Origin: Faecalibacterium hattorii
GTDB taxonomy: Bacteria > Bacillota > Clostridia > Oscillospirales > Ruminococcaceae
Direction: 5' to 3'
NCBI RefSeq assembly: GCF_003287455.1
Contig: NZ_PRLC01000005.1
Coordinates: 1 to 64,000 of the forward strand
DNA length: 64,000 nucleotides
Shown here: positions 32,877-41,068 of the stretch, one piece after another
Numbering within the stretch: the stretch's first letter is position 1
Layout of the letters: every line of letters starts with the position of its first letter
Position numbers and translations under genes: made by a program
Notes under the pieces: generated by a model
The model's input: the letters and a program-made list of their open reading frames with translations, nothing else
Told to the model about the DNA's origin: nothing
Database searches by the model: none

Positions 32877-33926
32877 TCAGTGCTGGATCCCCCGGCTGCG
32901 GTAATGCTCATCTTTGGCGTCATACATCCGGGTCTCGGCCTGTTTGATGAGGGCTTTGATCTGGATGCCGCCGGCGCTGCAGGTGGCGCAGCCCACAGCC
33001 ACGGAGTAACCGTGGGCCTCGACGGCCTGTTCCAGCGTCTGCATCATCTCGCGGACATGGCGGAGGTCGGTGTCCACCACAAAGGCCACGAACTCGTCGC
33101 CGCCGATGCGGTAGGTATCCTTGCGGCCGAAAATTTTGGTCATCTCCTGCGCCACGATCTTGAGCATCACGTCACCGGCGTCGTGGCCCTTGGTGTTGTT
33201 CAGCTCATGCAGCCCGTTCACGTCCACATAGACGCAGCTCAGGCTGTTGGCACAGCGCAGGGGGTACTCGTGCATGTGGTTCTCGTAGGCGTTGCGGTTG
33301 GGGATCTGGGTGTTCAGGTCGGTCTCGGCGATGACCTTCAGCTTGCACCGGGCCACCACGTTGTCGGTCAGGGCGCGGACGTAGTAGGTGGAGATCACAC
33401 AGGCCATCAGCCCGAACAGCCCCGCGTCCATCAGATCCATGGCCGCCACTTCCGGGGTCTTGAACGTCACCACGCAGCAGGCGAAGACGCCCTCGTACAG
33501 CGCGGTGCGCAGGATGTTCCACAGGGCCGGGCGGGTAAAGAGCATGGGCAGCACCACCGCAAGGATGTGGAAGCAGGTGGCAGGCTGGTCGGCGTAGATG
33601 AAACACCCCAGATAGATGCCCAGCAGGTAACACACTGCCAGAAAGCCGTCGGCGCAGATGGCCAGCACCATGTGTTTATTGGGGAAGCTCTGGGTAACGC
33701 CGAGCAGCGCAAGGCAGCCTGCCAGCGCCCCGACGTAGGGGATGAACCCCCCGGCCAGCGATTTTACCATGCAGCAGATCATCATGGCGATCAGTAAAAA
33801 AAAGATCGCGATGGAAAGGAAAAACACCAGCTTCGCCCTGTTCTCCTTCCGGAGCTCGTCCCGGCAGTTCCTGTAAACATCCGGCTCGACGCCGCCATAT
33901 AACAATAGGTTTCGCAACGTTTCCAT
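32877..33926 (-). CDS. Membrane-bound diguanylate cyclase (GGDEF)
   Basis: Synthesises c-di-GMP. About six membrane helices (residues ~30-200, e.g. LVFFLSIAIFFLLIAMMICC) precede a C-terminal GGDEF domain with IPNRNAYENHMHEYP, CVYVDVNGLHELNNTKGHDAG and the intact active loop RIGGDEFVAFV. An RxxD inhibitory site is not obvious. 349 residues. The adjacent upstream gene encodes an HD-GYP-like protein on the same strand, so synthesis and breakdown enzymes lie together. Confidence 0.9.
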   Translation of the reverse strand: METLRNLLLYGGVEPDVYRNCRDELRKENRAKLVFFLSIAIFFLLIAMMICCMVKSLAGGFIPYVGALAGCLALLGVTQSFPNKHMVLAICADGFLAVCYLLGIYLGCFIYADQPATCFHILAVVLPMLFTRPALWNILRTALYEGVFACCVVTFKTPEVAAMDLMDAGLFGLMACVISTYYVRALTDNVVARCKLKVIAETDLNTQIPNRNAYENHMHEYPLRCANSLSCVYVDVNGLHELNNTKGHDAGDVMLKIVAQEMTKIFGRKDTYRIGGDEFVAFVVDTDLRHVREMMQTLEQAVEAHGYSVAVGCATCSAGGIQIKALIKQAETRMYDAKDEHYRSRGIQH

Positions 33927-34014
33927 CTCTTACCCCTCTGCGCGTGCCGCTTTTCTTGTGCACTCTTACTAGATATTGTATCATATATGCAAAGGAAATG
34001 GAAGGTTTTACGGT

Positions 34015-35859
34015 TTATTTTTCTCTGCCGATGTGGTAAGCCTGCAAATAGACCTCCTTGCGCCTCTCGTCCAGCCTTTGCGCCAGCTCTGCGCAGAAAT
34101 CCTTATCGTCGAACAGGGCCACCACTTTGGGAGCGTAGCGGGTGCCGCTCTGGGCTTTCAGCTCCCCCACCAGCGTGCGGAAAGGCTTGGCCATCTGGTA
34201 GCAGCGGCCGATGTTGTCCGTGGCCGCATCCAGCGAGTCCGCCACGCTCAGCGCATCCACGATGACCTTGATTTCCGGCGGGCAGGGCGGCACATCCTTG
34301 GGATAGCCGCCTTGGCCATTATAAAAACGGTGATGGTAGAGGGCCGCCGGGGCCATGTACTTGCCGCACCCGGCCTCCTGTAGCAGCCCACAGCCGATGG
34401 CCGGGTGGGTCTGGATGCCCTGAAACTCCTCGTCGATGAGACGGCGGCCGTTGTTGTCGATGTTCAGGATGACGGCGCTCTTGCCGACGTCGTGATACAG
34501 GCCGCACTCGTAGGCGGTGTCCAGCAGTTCGGCCTTCCGCGCCGCCACCTCGGCCACATTCTTGCAGCCCTTCAGGCCCACCACTGCGGCGGGGTCGGTA
34601 TCGATCAGCCGCCTGATGAGGGCCTTGGTCAGGTGGGCCACCATGGTGGAGTGGACCTCAGTGGGCTTATGGCCGAGGAGAATGCTGCCCAGCACCGTGT
34701 GCGCATCAAACTGCTTGGCGTCCGATTGTGCGATGATAAGCTCCCGGATGGCAAAGCTTGCCACGCGGGGATACTCGTTGCTGAGCATCTCGTCCAGATA
34801 GCGGTGGGCCGCTTCCCGTTCTTTTGCAATACGGTCTGCCAGCTCCGTGCGCTCCTGCTCGGTCATCAGCGTTTCGTAATAGAAGATATAAGCCGCACCC
34901 GTCAGATTGCGGTTGATGCCGTCCGGCGAGTAATCCCGTGCGCCGGTCTGGTCGATCATGTCCAACAGGTCTTCCACCACAGCACGAGCCGTGCCTTTTC
35001 CGGCATGGTAGCGCGCCGCATGGTAGAAGTAATTCGCCCGCCAGTTCTGCAAGCGGGATTCGTCCCCCTTGTTGGCCTTCTGGTGCTCATAAACGTAGGC
35101 TGCCGATCTCAACATTCGTTCCGCTATCACAGGGTCATCGTGGTGGCGCAGGTAAGCCATCAGGGTCATCTGATCCATGTGCATGGCATAAATGAACCGC
35201 TGCCACGGGATGTCCGGGTCCAGCTCCTGATAATAGGGCGACTCGATGATGCCCATGGCGAGGTCGAACAGCTCAAGATACCGCTTGCAGTCCGCCTTTG
35301 TCTGGCGGGAGACCGTCAGACGGATGTTGCCGAGGCTGCGGATGATGTATTGCCGCGTCTCGGTGTCCATCTCCTCGTACCTGCTGATATAGCTGGCCGC
35401 TTCCATAAAGTGTGCATGGATGCGGGATTCCAGCAGATTGATCCCATGGTCGTCGTCCCGGACGTTGAGGTAATGCAGGGTGATGCCGTTGTAGTAAAGC
35501 TCCTTCACGATCATCCGGTCGTCCTCGCGGAAGCGGGCGGCTTCCAGCAGCAGACTGTGGATCTTGTAGGCCACGCCGCAGTCCTCGCTGTTGCCAAAGT
35601 TGAACAGCCGCCCTGCAAAGGCTTCGAGGTTGGTGATCTCCTCGTCCGTCAACGTTTTCGGGTCCAGCACATAGACCAGCTCATTCAGCAGGGCGTTGTT
35701 CTCCTGCATCAGCCCAAAGGAGCACACCGCGTTGCCCTGAATCTCTTCCAGCAGCGCCTCCGGGGCCGTCTCCGGCGCAAACTGTGGTTTGGAGAGTGCC
35801 CGTACCCTGCGCAGGTTCTGGATATAACGTTCGCATTTTTCGGGATACGTTGTTTCCAT
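34015..35859 (-). CDS. HD-GYP-type phosphohydrolase protein
   Basis: A 614-residue soluble protein. The long N-terminal part (1-~430) is helical and TPR-like in feel, without a motif I can name. The C-terminal domain resembles HD-GYP c-di-GMP phosphodiesterases: LYHDVGKSAVI (HD), THPAIGCGLLQEAG, ALYHHRFYNGQGGYP (the GYP element) and VADSLDAATDNIGRCY. The start is the ATG of METTYPEK with AGAGGG 9 nt upstream; a GTG three codons earlier overlaps that site. Its promoter lies 20 bp downstream of a 13-base G tract (minus strand). The pair with the GGDEF gene suggests a c-di-GMP role, but the substrate is unproven. Confidence 0.8.
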   Translation of the reverse strand: METTYPEKCERYIQNLRRVRALSKPQFAPETAPEALLEEIQGNAVCSFGLMQENNALLNELVYVLDPKTLTDEEITNLEAFAGRLFNFGNSEDCGVAYKIHSLLLEAARFREDDRMIVKELYYNGITLHYLNVRDDDHGINLLESRIHAHFMEAASYISRYEEMDTETRQYIIRSLGNIRLTVSRQTKADCKRYLELFDLAMGIIESPYYQELDPDIPWQRFIYAMHMDQMTLMAYLRHHDDPVIAERMLRSAAYVYEHQKANKGDESRLQNWRANYFYHAARYHAGKGTARAVVEDLLDMIDQTGARDYSPDGINRNLTGAAYIFYYETLMTEQERTELADRIAKEREAAHRYLDEMLSNEYPRVASFAIRELIIAQSDAKQFDAHTVLGSILLGHKPTEVHSTMVAHLTKALIRRLIDTDPAAVVGLKGCKNVAEVAARKAELLDTAYECGLYHDVGKSAVILNIDNNGRRLIDEEFQGIQTHPAIGCGLLQEAGCGKYMAPAALYHHRFYNGQGGYPKDVPPCPPEIKVIVDALSVADSLDAATDNIGRCYQMAKPFRTLVGELKAQSGTRYAPKVVALFDDKDFCAELAQRLDERRKEVYLQAYHIGREK

Positions 35860-35927
35860 TTGGGGCACCCTCTTTTCCGTAAAAAGATGAAATCGTTTTC
35901 ATTGCCAAAAAACAGCTCTTGTCCTTT

Positions 35928-35956
35928 ATTATACGGTCCGAAATTACGAAAATCAA
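35928..35956 (-). promoter_or_regulatory. Promoter of the HD-GYP gene
   Basis: TTGATT (35951-35956), 17 bp, TATAAT (35928-35933) on the minus strand. Confidence 0.75.
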
Positions 35957-35975
35957 CTGTTTTTCAGTGTTTTTA

Positions 35976-35988
35976 CCCCCCCCCCCCC
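35976..35988. repeat. 13-base homopolymer C tract (G on the minus strand)
   Basis: Uninterrupted C13, 20 bp upstream of the HD-GYP -35 element and 55 bp beyond the MATE stop. By far the longest homopolymer I see in the window. Confidence 0.9.
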
Positions 35989-36043
35989 TTGGTAATTTCT
36001 TTCATTTCGGGAGGGTTTTTTGGCAGGTTTTTCCTGAATGTTT

Positions 36044-37402
36044 TTAAGTGTCCAGCCAATTTGCTTTCCATGTGTAAAGGATCATCAGCACCGCGCCGAG
36101 ACCCCACGACACCGGGTAGAGGACGAAGATGCCATCGATGGAGCGGAAGAAGGGCAGCACCCACTGGATCCACCCGATGCGGAACACGCAAAGGGAAACC
36201 AGCAGCACCACCATGGGCGGAACGGTCTTGCCCGTGCCGCGCACCGTGCCCGCCAAGCTGTGCAGGATGCTCAGTTCCCAGTAGAAGGGGCAGAAGTAGT
36301 GCATCGCGGTGCAGCCAAAGGCCACGACCTCCGCATCATGGGTGAACAACTGCATGATGGGGTTCTGGAAGGCCAGCAGCAGCACGCCGGTGAGGACGGT
36401 GTAGCCGACGCCCATGCCCAGCGTGACCCACATGCTCTTCTTCACCCGGTCGGTCTTGCCCGCGCCGTAGTTCTGGCCCACAAAGGTGGTGGCCGCCATG
36501 CTGAAGCTCATGATGGGCAGGATGTTGAAGCCGTCCACCTTCATATAGGCCGCAAAACCGGCCATAGCGGCGGCACCGTAGCCGTTGACGCCCGCTTGGA
36601 CCAGAATGTTGGACAGCGAGATGACCATGTTCTGAATGCCGGTGGGCAGACCCACCTTGATGATGCGGGCAGCCATCTTCTTGTGGACCTTGATCTCCTT
36701 CGCGGTCACGCGGTAGTCGTCGTTCACCCGCATCAAAAAGCCCAGCGACAGCACGCAGGAAACGAGCTGGCTCACGTCCGTGGCGATGGCCGCACCGGCC
36801 ACGCCCATCTTCAGCCCCGCGATGAGCACGAGGTCGAGGAGGATGTTCGTGCCCGACGCGATGCCCAGATACAGCAGCGACCGCTGGGAGTTGCCCGCCG
36901 CGTTCAGGATGCCCGCCGCCATGTTGTACACGACGCTGAACAGCACACCGCCGAAATAGATCTGCATATAGGTCACGGCGTCTTCCAGCACCTCCGCCGG
37001 GGTGTCCATGGCCATCAGTAGAGAGCGGCTGATGAGGATGCCGCCGACGGTCAGGATCAGGCCGAGGATCGCCGCCAGCGCCAGCGAGGTGTGGACGGCC
37101 TCCTGCGCCTCCTTCCGGTCCTTCGCGCCGAGGTACTGCGCCACCACCACGCCCGCGCCCACGGCGATGCCCTGACTGAAGCCGATGAGCAGGAAAATGG
37201 GCGAGCCGCTGGAGCCGACAGCCGCCAGCGCGTTGCTGCCCACGAAATTGCCGACAATGATGGAGTCGGCGGTGTTATACAACTGCTGAAGCAGGTTGCC
37301 CAAGATCAGCGGCACAGAAAACAGCAGGATGTTCTTCCAGATGCTGCCCTCTGTCATCAAGCGTGTCTTTTTCTTTTGCGTTTCCAAAACGGTTGCTGCC
37401 AC
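36044..37402 (-). CDS. MATE-family multidrug efflux transporter
   Basis: Inner-membrane cation-coupled exporter with twelve predicted helices in two MatE halves. Segments include PLILGNLLQQLYNTADSIIV, SPIFLLIGFSQGIAVGAGVV, the loop RSLLYLGIASGTNILLDLVL and MSFSMAATTFVGQNYGAGKT. The start is GTG (VAATVLETQ) with AGGAGG 6 nt upstream, giving 452 residues, the family norm; 56 upstream codons are excluded. It has its own promoter with a palindrome between -35 and -10, so local repression is likely. Confidence 0.92.
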   Translation of the reverse strand: MAATVLETQKKKTRLMTEGSIWKNILLFSVPLILGNLLQQLYNTADSIIVGNFVGSNALAAVGSSGSPIFLLIGFSQGIAVGAGVVVAQYLGAKDRKEAQEAVHTSLALAAILGLILTVGGILISRSLLMAMDTPAEVLEDAVTYMQIYFGGVLFSVVYNMAAGILNAAGNSQRSLLYLGIASGTNILLDLVLIAGLKMGVAGAAIATDVSQLVSCVLSLGFLMRVNDDYRVTAKEIKVHKKMAARIIKVGLPTGIQNMVISLSNILVQAGVNGYGAAAMAGFAAYMKVDGFNILPIMSFSMAATTFVGQNYGAGKTDRVKKSMWVTLGMGVGYTVLTGVLLLAFQNPIMQLFTHDAEVVAFGCTAMHYFCPFYWELSILHSLAGTVRGTGKTVPPMVVLLVSLCVFRIGWIQWVLPFFRSIDGIFVLYPVSWGLGAVLMILYTWKANWLDT

Positions 37403-37454
37403 GTTCTTCCTCCTGAAAATTTCCTTTCCTAAAGTTCCCACACAAACATCTTTA

Positions 37455-37483
37455 ACGATACAACCTTCTTGTCCGGTTGTCAA
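37455..37483 (-). promoter_or_regulatory. MATE gene promoter with embedded operator
   Basis: TTGACA (37478-37483), 17 bp, TATCGT (37455-37460) on the minus strand. ACAACC (37460-37465), N9, GGTTGT (37475-37480) is a perfect inverted repeat filling the spacer. Confidence 0.65.
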
Positions 37484-37505
37484 GTGCCCGCGCGAAAACG
37501 GTCGT

Positions 37506-37550
37506 AAAAGAAAGAAAACCGGGTCCTTGCCGCATTGCAAAGACCCGGTT
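37506..37550 (-). terminator. Terminator of bioY
   Basis: AACCGGGTC pairs with GACCCGGTT on the minus strand, followed by TTCTTTCTTTT. Confidence 0.85.
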
Positions 37551-37605
37551 TCCGTGTGCACCGCGTGCACAGGAGCCGTACTATATATAAGGAGAACGCT
37601 TTTCG

Positions 37606-38157
37606 TTACGCCAGCTTCAGCACGCCCGCCTGAATCAGCCGCTTGCGCATCAGCGCACCGACGATGCAGGAGACCACGATCTTGCCGAGGTCCAGTGCAA
37701 TGAAGGGATAAACACAGACCGCCAGCGCGTAGCCCAGATCACACTGCATCTGGAACACGAACCACGCCGTGCCCAGCACATAACAGGCCGCGTCGCCCAG
37801 CACCAGACCGATGCCGGAAACCACCGGGCTGCCGTTGCTCTTCTCGATGAACAGGCCGCCGATGAACGCCATCAGCAGGTAACCCACCAGATAGCCGCCC
37901 GTGGGGCCCGCCAGCTTGGCAAGGCCCGCGCCGTAGCCGGAGAACACCGGCAGACCCACAGCGCCCAGCGCCAGATAGACCGCCACGCTCAACGTGCCGA
38001 ACTTCGGCCCCAGCAGCCATGCGCTGAAGCAGATGACCAGATTGGTCAGCGAAATGGGGATGGCCCCGATGGGCACGCTCAGGGGGCCCAGCACACACAT
38101 CACAGCCGCCATCAGCGCCGTGACTGCCATTTGATACGTCGTCAGTTTCTTTTCCAT
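37606..38157 (-). CDS. bioY: BioY-family biotin transporter S component
   Basis: Membrane substrate-binding component of an ECF biotin importer, 183 residues, about six helices. Family features: VLGPLSVPIGAIPISLTNLV, GAVGLPVFSGYGAGLAKLAGP, TGGYLVGYLLMAFIGG and PFIALDLGKIVV. The start is the ATG of MEKKLTTYQ with AGAGAGGAC upstream; 54 earlier codons are rejected. No bioMN (ATPase and T unit) genes are adjacent, so it would use shared ECF modules. The promoter has possible BirA half-sites. Confidence 0.92.
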   Translation of the reverse strand: MEKKLTTYQMAVTALMAAVMCVLGPLSVPIGAIPISLTNLVICFSAWLLGPKFGTLSVAVYLALGAVGLPVFSGYGAGLAKLAGPTGGYLVGYLLMAFIGGLFIEKSNGSPVVSGIGLVLGDAACYVLGTAWFVFQMQCDLGYALAVCVYPFIALDLGKIVVSCIVGALMRKRLIQAGVLKLA

Positions 38158-38200
38158 GTTGTCCTCTCTCACAGTATAAAAGATTCTTGTCACGATTGAA

Positions 38201-38255
38201 AGTATACCCCGCCGCTCCCGGACGGTCAACAATAAAGTTTTCCAAAGGTTTACAA
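38201..38255 (-). promoter_or_regulatory. bioY promoter with two BirA-like half-sites
   Basis: On the minus strand TTGACC (38224-38229), 17 bp, TATACT (38201-38206). TTGTAAACC (38247-38255) lies just upstream, and TTGTTGACC (38224-38232) overlaps the -35. They are direct, not inverted, repeats 23 bp apart, unlike the usual BirA palindrome. Confidence 0.55.
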
Positions 38256-38268
38256 TTTCCGTTTTTGC

Positions 38269-38297
38269 TTGCCAAACCGTCCAAAATCCACTATACT
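38269..38297 (+). promoter_or_regulatory. Promoter of the hypothetical gene at 38339
   Basis: TTGCCA (38269-38274), 17 bp, TATACT (38292-38297), divergent from bioY. Confidence 0.65.
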
Positions 38298-38338
38298 TGG
38301 GGTGATTGCATTCACCCAAAATGGAAGGAGACGTGCAG

Positions 38339-38914
38339 ATGGGCGGAGGACACCTTTCCCGGCCGGATTTCGGGATGCCCCAGCCAAACCCGGACCATCC
38401 CCTGACGGAATTCTATCAGCTTCTTCAGCGCGGGCTGGACCGCGAGGGCGTGTTTGCTCTGCCCGCGCTCTATGCAGCCTTTCAGGCCCCGGCCCGGCGC
38501 ATCTACGCCGACGAAGCCGCCGATTACCTCACCCTATCGGAGACCCCGGCGGAGAGCCGCACCCTGCTGCTCCCGCCCCGGATGCTCCAAATTTTATACA
38601 GCAGCCTCCACGTCCTGCCGGACGGCACCCCGGCGGCTCTTCTCCTCACCGAGGAGTGCTCCCGCACCGTCTACGCGGTGCAGCTCCAGCCCCCCTTTGT
38701 CTGGGAGGACCCGCTGCCGCCTTTGCCGGACTGCGCCGCCGCGCTGACGCTGACCCTCACCCTGCGGGATGTGGAAGCCATCGACGCCGACCCCGCCGCG
38801 CTGGCCCGGCGGCTCTGCCGGGAAGCGGCGGGCAAACACTGGCTCGCCCACCCCAAGGCCGATACCTACCTCGCCGGGCGGATCGCGTTGCTCCAGCGAT
38901 TGTACAAACGTTAG
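38339..38914 (+). CDS. Hypothetical protein, 191 residues
   Basis: I do not recognise this protein. It is soluble, rich in Ala, Leu, Pro and Arg, with no signal peptide or membrane segment. Landmarks are LTEFYQLLQRGLDREGVFAL, ARRIYADEAADYLTLSETP, SLHVLPDGTPAALLLTEECS and HWLAHPKADTYLAGRIALLQ. The start is the ATG with GGAAGGAG 8 nt upstream. Codon use is the high-GC pattern of its neighbours, and it has its own promoter, both of which support a real gene. Confidence 0.7.
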   Translation: MGGGHLSRPDFGMPQPNPDHPLTEFYQLLQRGLDREGVFALPALYAAFQAPARRIYADEAADYLTLSETPAESRTLLLPPRMLQILYSSLHVLPDGTPAALLLTEECSRTVYAVQLQPPFVWEDPLPPLPDCAAALTLTLTLRDVEAIDADPAALARRLCREAAGKHWLAHPKADTYLAGRIALLQRLYKR

Positions 38915-39049
38915 GATTTTGTTATATTCTTTTCATTCTACCATGCAATAATTGGGGCATTTCAGCCGTGTATTAGGTGAAATGTCCCTCTGGAACCAAG
39001 GATTTCCAGCAAGCCCCGGCCACCGGGGCCGCAAAGGAGTGTAAGACTT

Positions 39050-39541
39050 ATGGGACAGTTGACCAAAGACGAAGTTTTTGCGCTGGCTGTGCAGCGATAC
39101 AGTGACGCCGTCTACCGCGCAGCCTACCACAATTGCAGCTGCGCGGCGGACGCTGAAGACGTGGTGCAGGACGTATTTGAAAAGCTCCTGAACTACAACG
39201 GCCGCTTTGAGAGTGAGGAGCACCTCAAGGCTTGGCTGCTGCGCGTCGCCATCAACCGCTGCCGGGACCTGACCCGTGCAGCGCGCCAGAAGGACACCGA
39301 ATTGGACGAGAATATCCCCGCCCCCGACCCCACAGAAGACGGCAGCGTGCTCGATGCGGTCCGCGCCCTGCCGGAGAACTACCGCAACGCCGTGTACCTC
39401 CACTATTATGAAGGCTACACCGCCGCGGAAGTGGGCCGGATGCTGGGGGCCCCCACCAATACGGTGCTCAGTTGGCTGCGGCGCGCCCGCGCACAGCTAC
39501 ATACCATGCTGAAGGAGGAGATCGAAGATGAGGTGGTATGA
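39050..39541 (+). CDS. ECF-type RNA polymerase sigma factor
   Basis: Alternative sigma factor of 163 residues. Region 2 covers about 10-80 (YSDAVYRAAYHNCSCAADA, EDVVQDVFEKLL, LKAWLLRVAINRCRDL). Region 4 covers about 105-160 (LPENYRNAVYLHYYEGYTAAEVG, TNTVLSWLRRARAQL). AAAGGAG lies upstream of the ATG. Its stop overlaps the next gene by 14 nt, and that gene encodes a membrane protein that probably acts as its anti-sigma factor. What it senses is unknown. Confidence 0.92.
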   Translation: MGQLTKDEVFALAVQRYSDAVYRAAYHNCSCAADAEDVVQDVFEKLLNYNGRFESEEHLKAWLLRVAINRCRDLTRAARQKDTELDENIPAPDPTEDGSVLDAVRALPENYRNAVYLHYYEGYTAAEVGRMLGAPTNTVLSWLRRARAQLHTMLKEEIEDEVV

Positions 39542-40670
39542 GTACAAGATGGAGGTCGATGACCTGCACGCCTCAGAGGGCCTGAAGGCCAAGCTCTTGG
39601 CGATGCAAGCCAAGGCGGACGCCTCCGGCGCCACCCCGAAACCCCAGTTGACCCCGGTCCCCGCACCGGAGCCCGCGAAGAAGAAAAAGGCCATCCGCTT
39701 CCCCGGCCGGCGGGTGCTGGAAGCCGCCGCCTGTGCGGCGCTGTGCGGCGGCATCCTCTACGGGGCTGCCCGCGTCGGCTCCCTGCCCAGCGTCACCCTG
39801 CTCTCCGGCGGGTCGGCATCCAGCACCGCCGCTGCCTACGAGGCCGCCCCGGAGCTGGCCACCTACTCCATGGCGGACGCAGGTGGTTCTGCCTACAGCG
39901 CCGACCGCGCCGTGAACACCTCCGGCAGCACCCTGCTGACCTCCGGTAATGTGGAGAACGACACCGCTGCCCATACCGCCGACAACGCGAAGATCATCTA
40001 CACCACCTGCCTCTCCATCGAGACAAAGGACTACGACTGGGCCTACCAGCAGCTGAACGATACGCTGTCCAGTGTGGACGGCTATCTGGAGTCCAGCAGC
40101 GAGTACACCGACAGTACCGACAGCACCCGCACTCTCTCCCTGACGCTGCGGGTGCCGGAGAGTTCCTATGACGCCTTCGTGGATGCCGCCGAACAGGCGG
40201 GCAGTGTGACCAGCAAGAGCGAGTCCGCCGACGATGTGACCACGCAGTACATGGACATCGAAGCCCGGCTCGACAACCTCACCGCCCAGCGCACCCGTCT
40301 GCAGGAGCTGCAAGCCAGCGCGGACAACCTCACAGACCTGTTGCAGATCGAGTCCTCCCTGAGCGATGTCCAGTACCAGATTGAGAGCTACCAGAGCCAG
40401 CTCAACTGGTACAGCCAGCAGGTCTCCTACTGCACCGTGAACATCACCCTTGACGAGGTGGAGACCCTGACCACCGGCACCAGCTTCGCTGCCCGGCTGG
40501 CCGACGCCGCCAAGAACGGCTGGTCGAACTTCACCGCCGGGGCACAGGCCGTCGTGGTCTTCCTCATGGGCGCATGGCCCGCCATCGTCATCGGCGCGGC
40601 GTGCGGCGTGGTGTTCTATCAGGTCCGCCACCCCCGCAAAAAGCGCCCGAACCCAAAGGACGCAAAGTGA
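39528..40670 (+). CDS. DUF4349 membrane protein, probable anti-sigma partner
   Basis: A 380-residue protein translated in overlap with the sigma gene. The cytoplasmic N-terminus (1-45, WYEYKMEVDDLHASEGLKAK) could bind the sigma factor. A first membrane helix (about 60-80, VLEAAACAALCGGILYGAA) leads to an extracytoplasmic Ser/Thr/Asn-rich linker. A DUF4349 domain follows (about 150-320, SLTLRVPESSYDAFVDAAEQ, DIEARLDNLTAQRTRLQEL), with coiled-coil character. A second helix (about 345-365) precedes a basic tail. DUF4349 proteins often lie next to sigma factors, but the anti-sigma role here is inferred. Confidence 0.82.
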   Translation: MRWYEYKMEVDDLHASEGLKAKLLAMQAKADASGATPKPQLTPVPAPEPAKKKKAIRFPGRRVLEAAACAALCGGILYGAARVGSLPSVTLLSGGSASSTAAAYEAAPELATYSMADAGGSAYSADRAVNTSGSTLLTSGNVENDTAAHTADNAKIIYTTCLSIETKDYDWAYQQLNDTLSSVDGYLESSSEYTDSTDSTRTLSLTLRVPESSYDAFVDAAEQAGSVTSKSESADDVTTQYMDIEARLDNLTAQRTRLQELQASADNLTDLLQIESSLSDVQYQIESYQSQLNWYSQQVSYCTVNITLDEVETLTTGTSFAARLADAAKNGWSNFTAGAQAVVVFLMGAWPAIVIGAACGVVFYQVRHPRKKRPNPKDAK

Positions 40671-40716
40671 CCTGCCCCCGCCCGGAATAAAACTCGAAAA
40701 AAATTTCGGAAAACGC

Positions 40717-40745
40717 TTGACATTCTCCCCGCCCTGTGGTATTAT
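40717..40745 (+). promoter_or_regulatory. Promoter of the initiator tRNA gene
   Basis: TTGACA (40717-40722), 17 bp, TATTAT (40740-40745). The leader contains a GTCAGC/GCTGAC hairpin before the tRNA. Confidence 0.88.
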
Positions 40746-40788
40746 ACTTGAGCAGTCAGCGAGAGGCTGACGCAAGACAAGTAAATAT

Positions 40789-40865
<77 letters not shown>

Positions 40866-40867
40866 CC

Positions 40868-40899
40868 AAGCATCTTGATGAATTTCAAGATGCTTTTTT
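40868..40899 (+). terminator. Terminator of the tRNA gene
   Basis: AAGCATCTTGA and TCAAGATGCTT, followed by TTTTG. Confidence 0.92.
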
Positions 40900-40915
40900 G
40901 TCGTGTTTTTACAAA

Positions 40916-41063
40916 ATAAAAAGCCGCATACTCCCTCAGTCACGGCTTTGCCGTGCCAGCTCCCTCTCGGAGGGAGCCTTGGCGTAACGGTTAGCTGTGA
41001 AAGCCTCCCTCTCAGAGGGAGGTGGCATCGCGTCAGCGATGACGGAGGGAGTATGCAGCCTTT
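40916..41063 (-). terminator. Terminator of the AEC operon containing a double REP-like repeat (locus e)
   Basis: The outer arms AAAAGGCTGCATACTCCCTC and GAGGGAGTATGCGGCTTTTT (minus strand) form a long stem with a T-tract. Inside are two repeat units: one with CACGGCAAAGCCGTG and one with CATCGCTGACGCGATG. It has the same arrangement as 4465-4567. Confidence 0.65.
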
Positions 41064-41068
41064 TCTCC

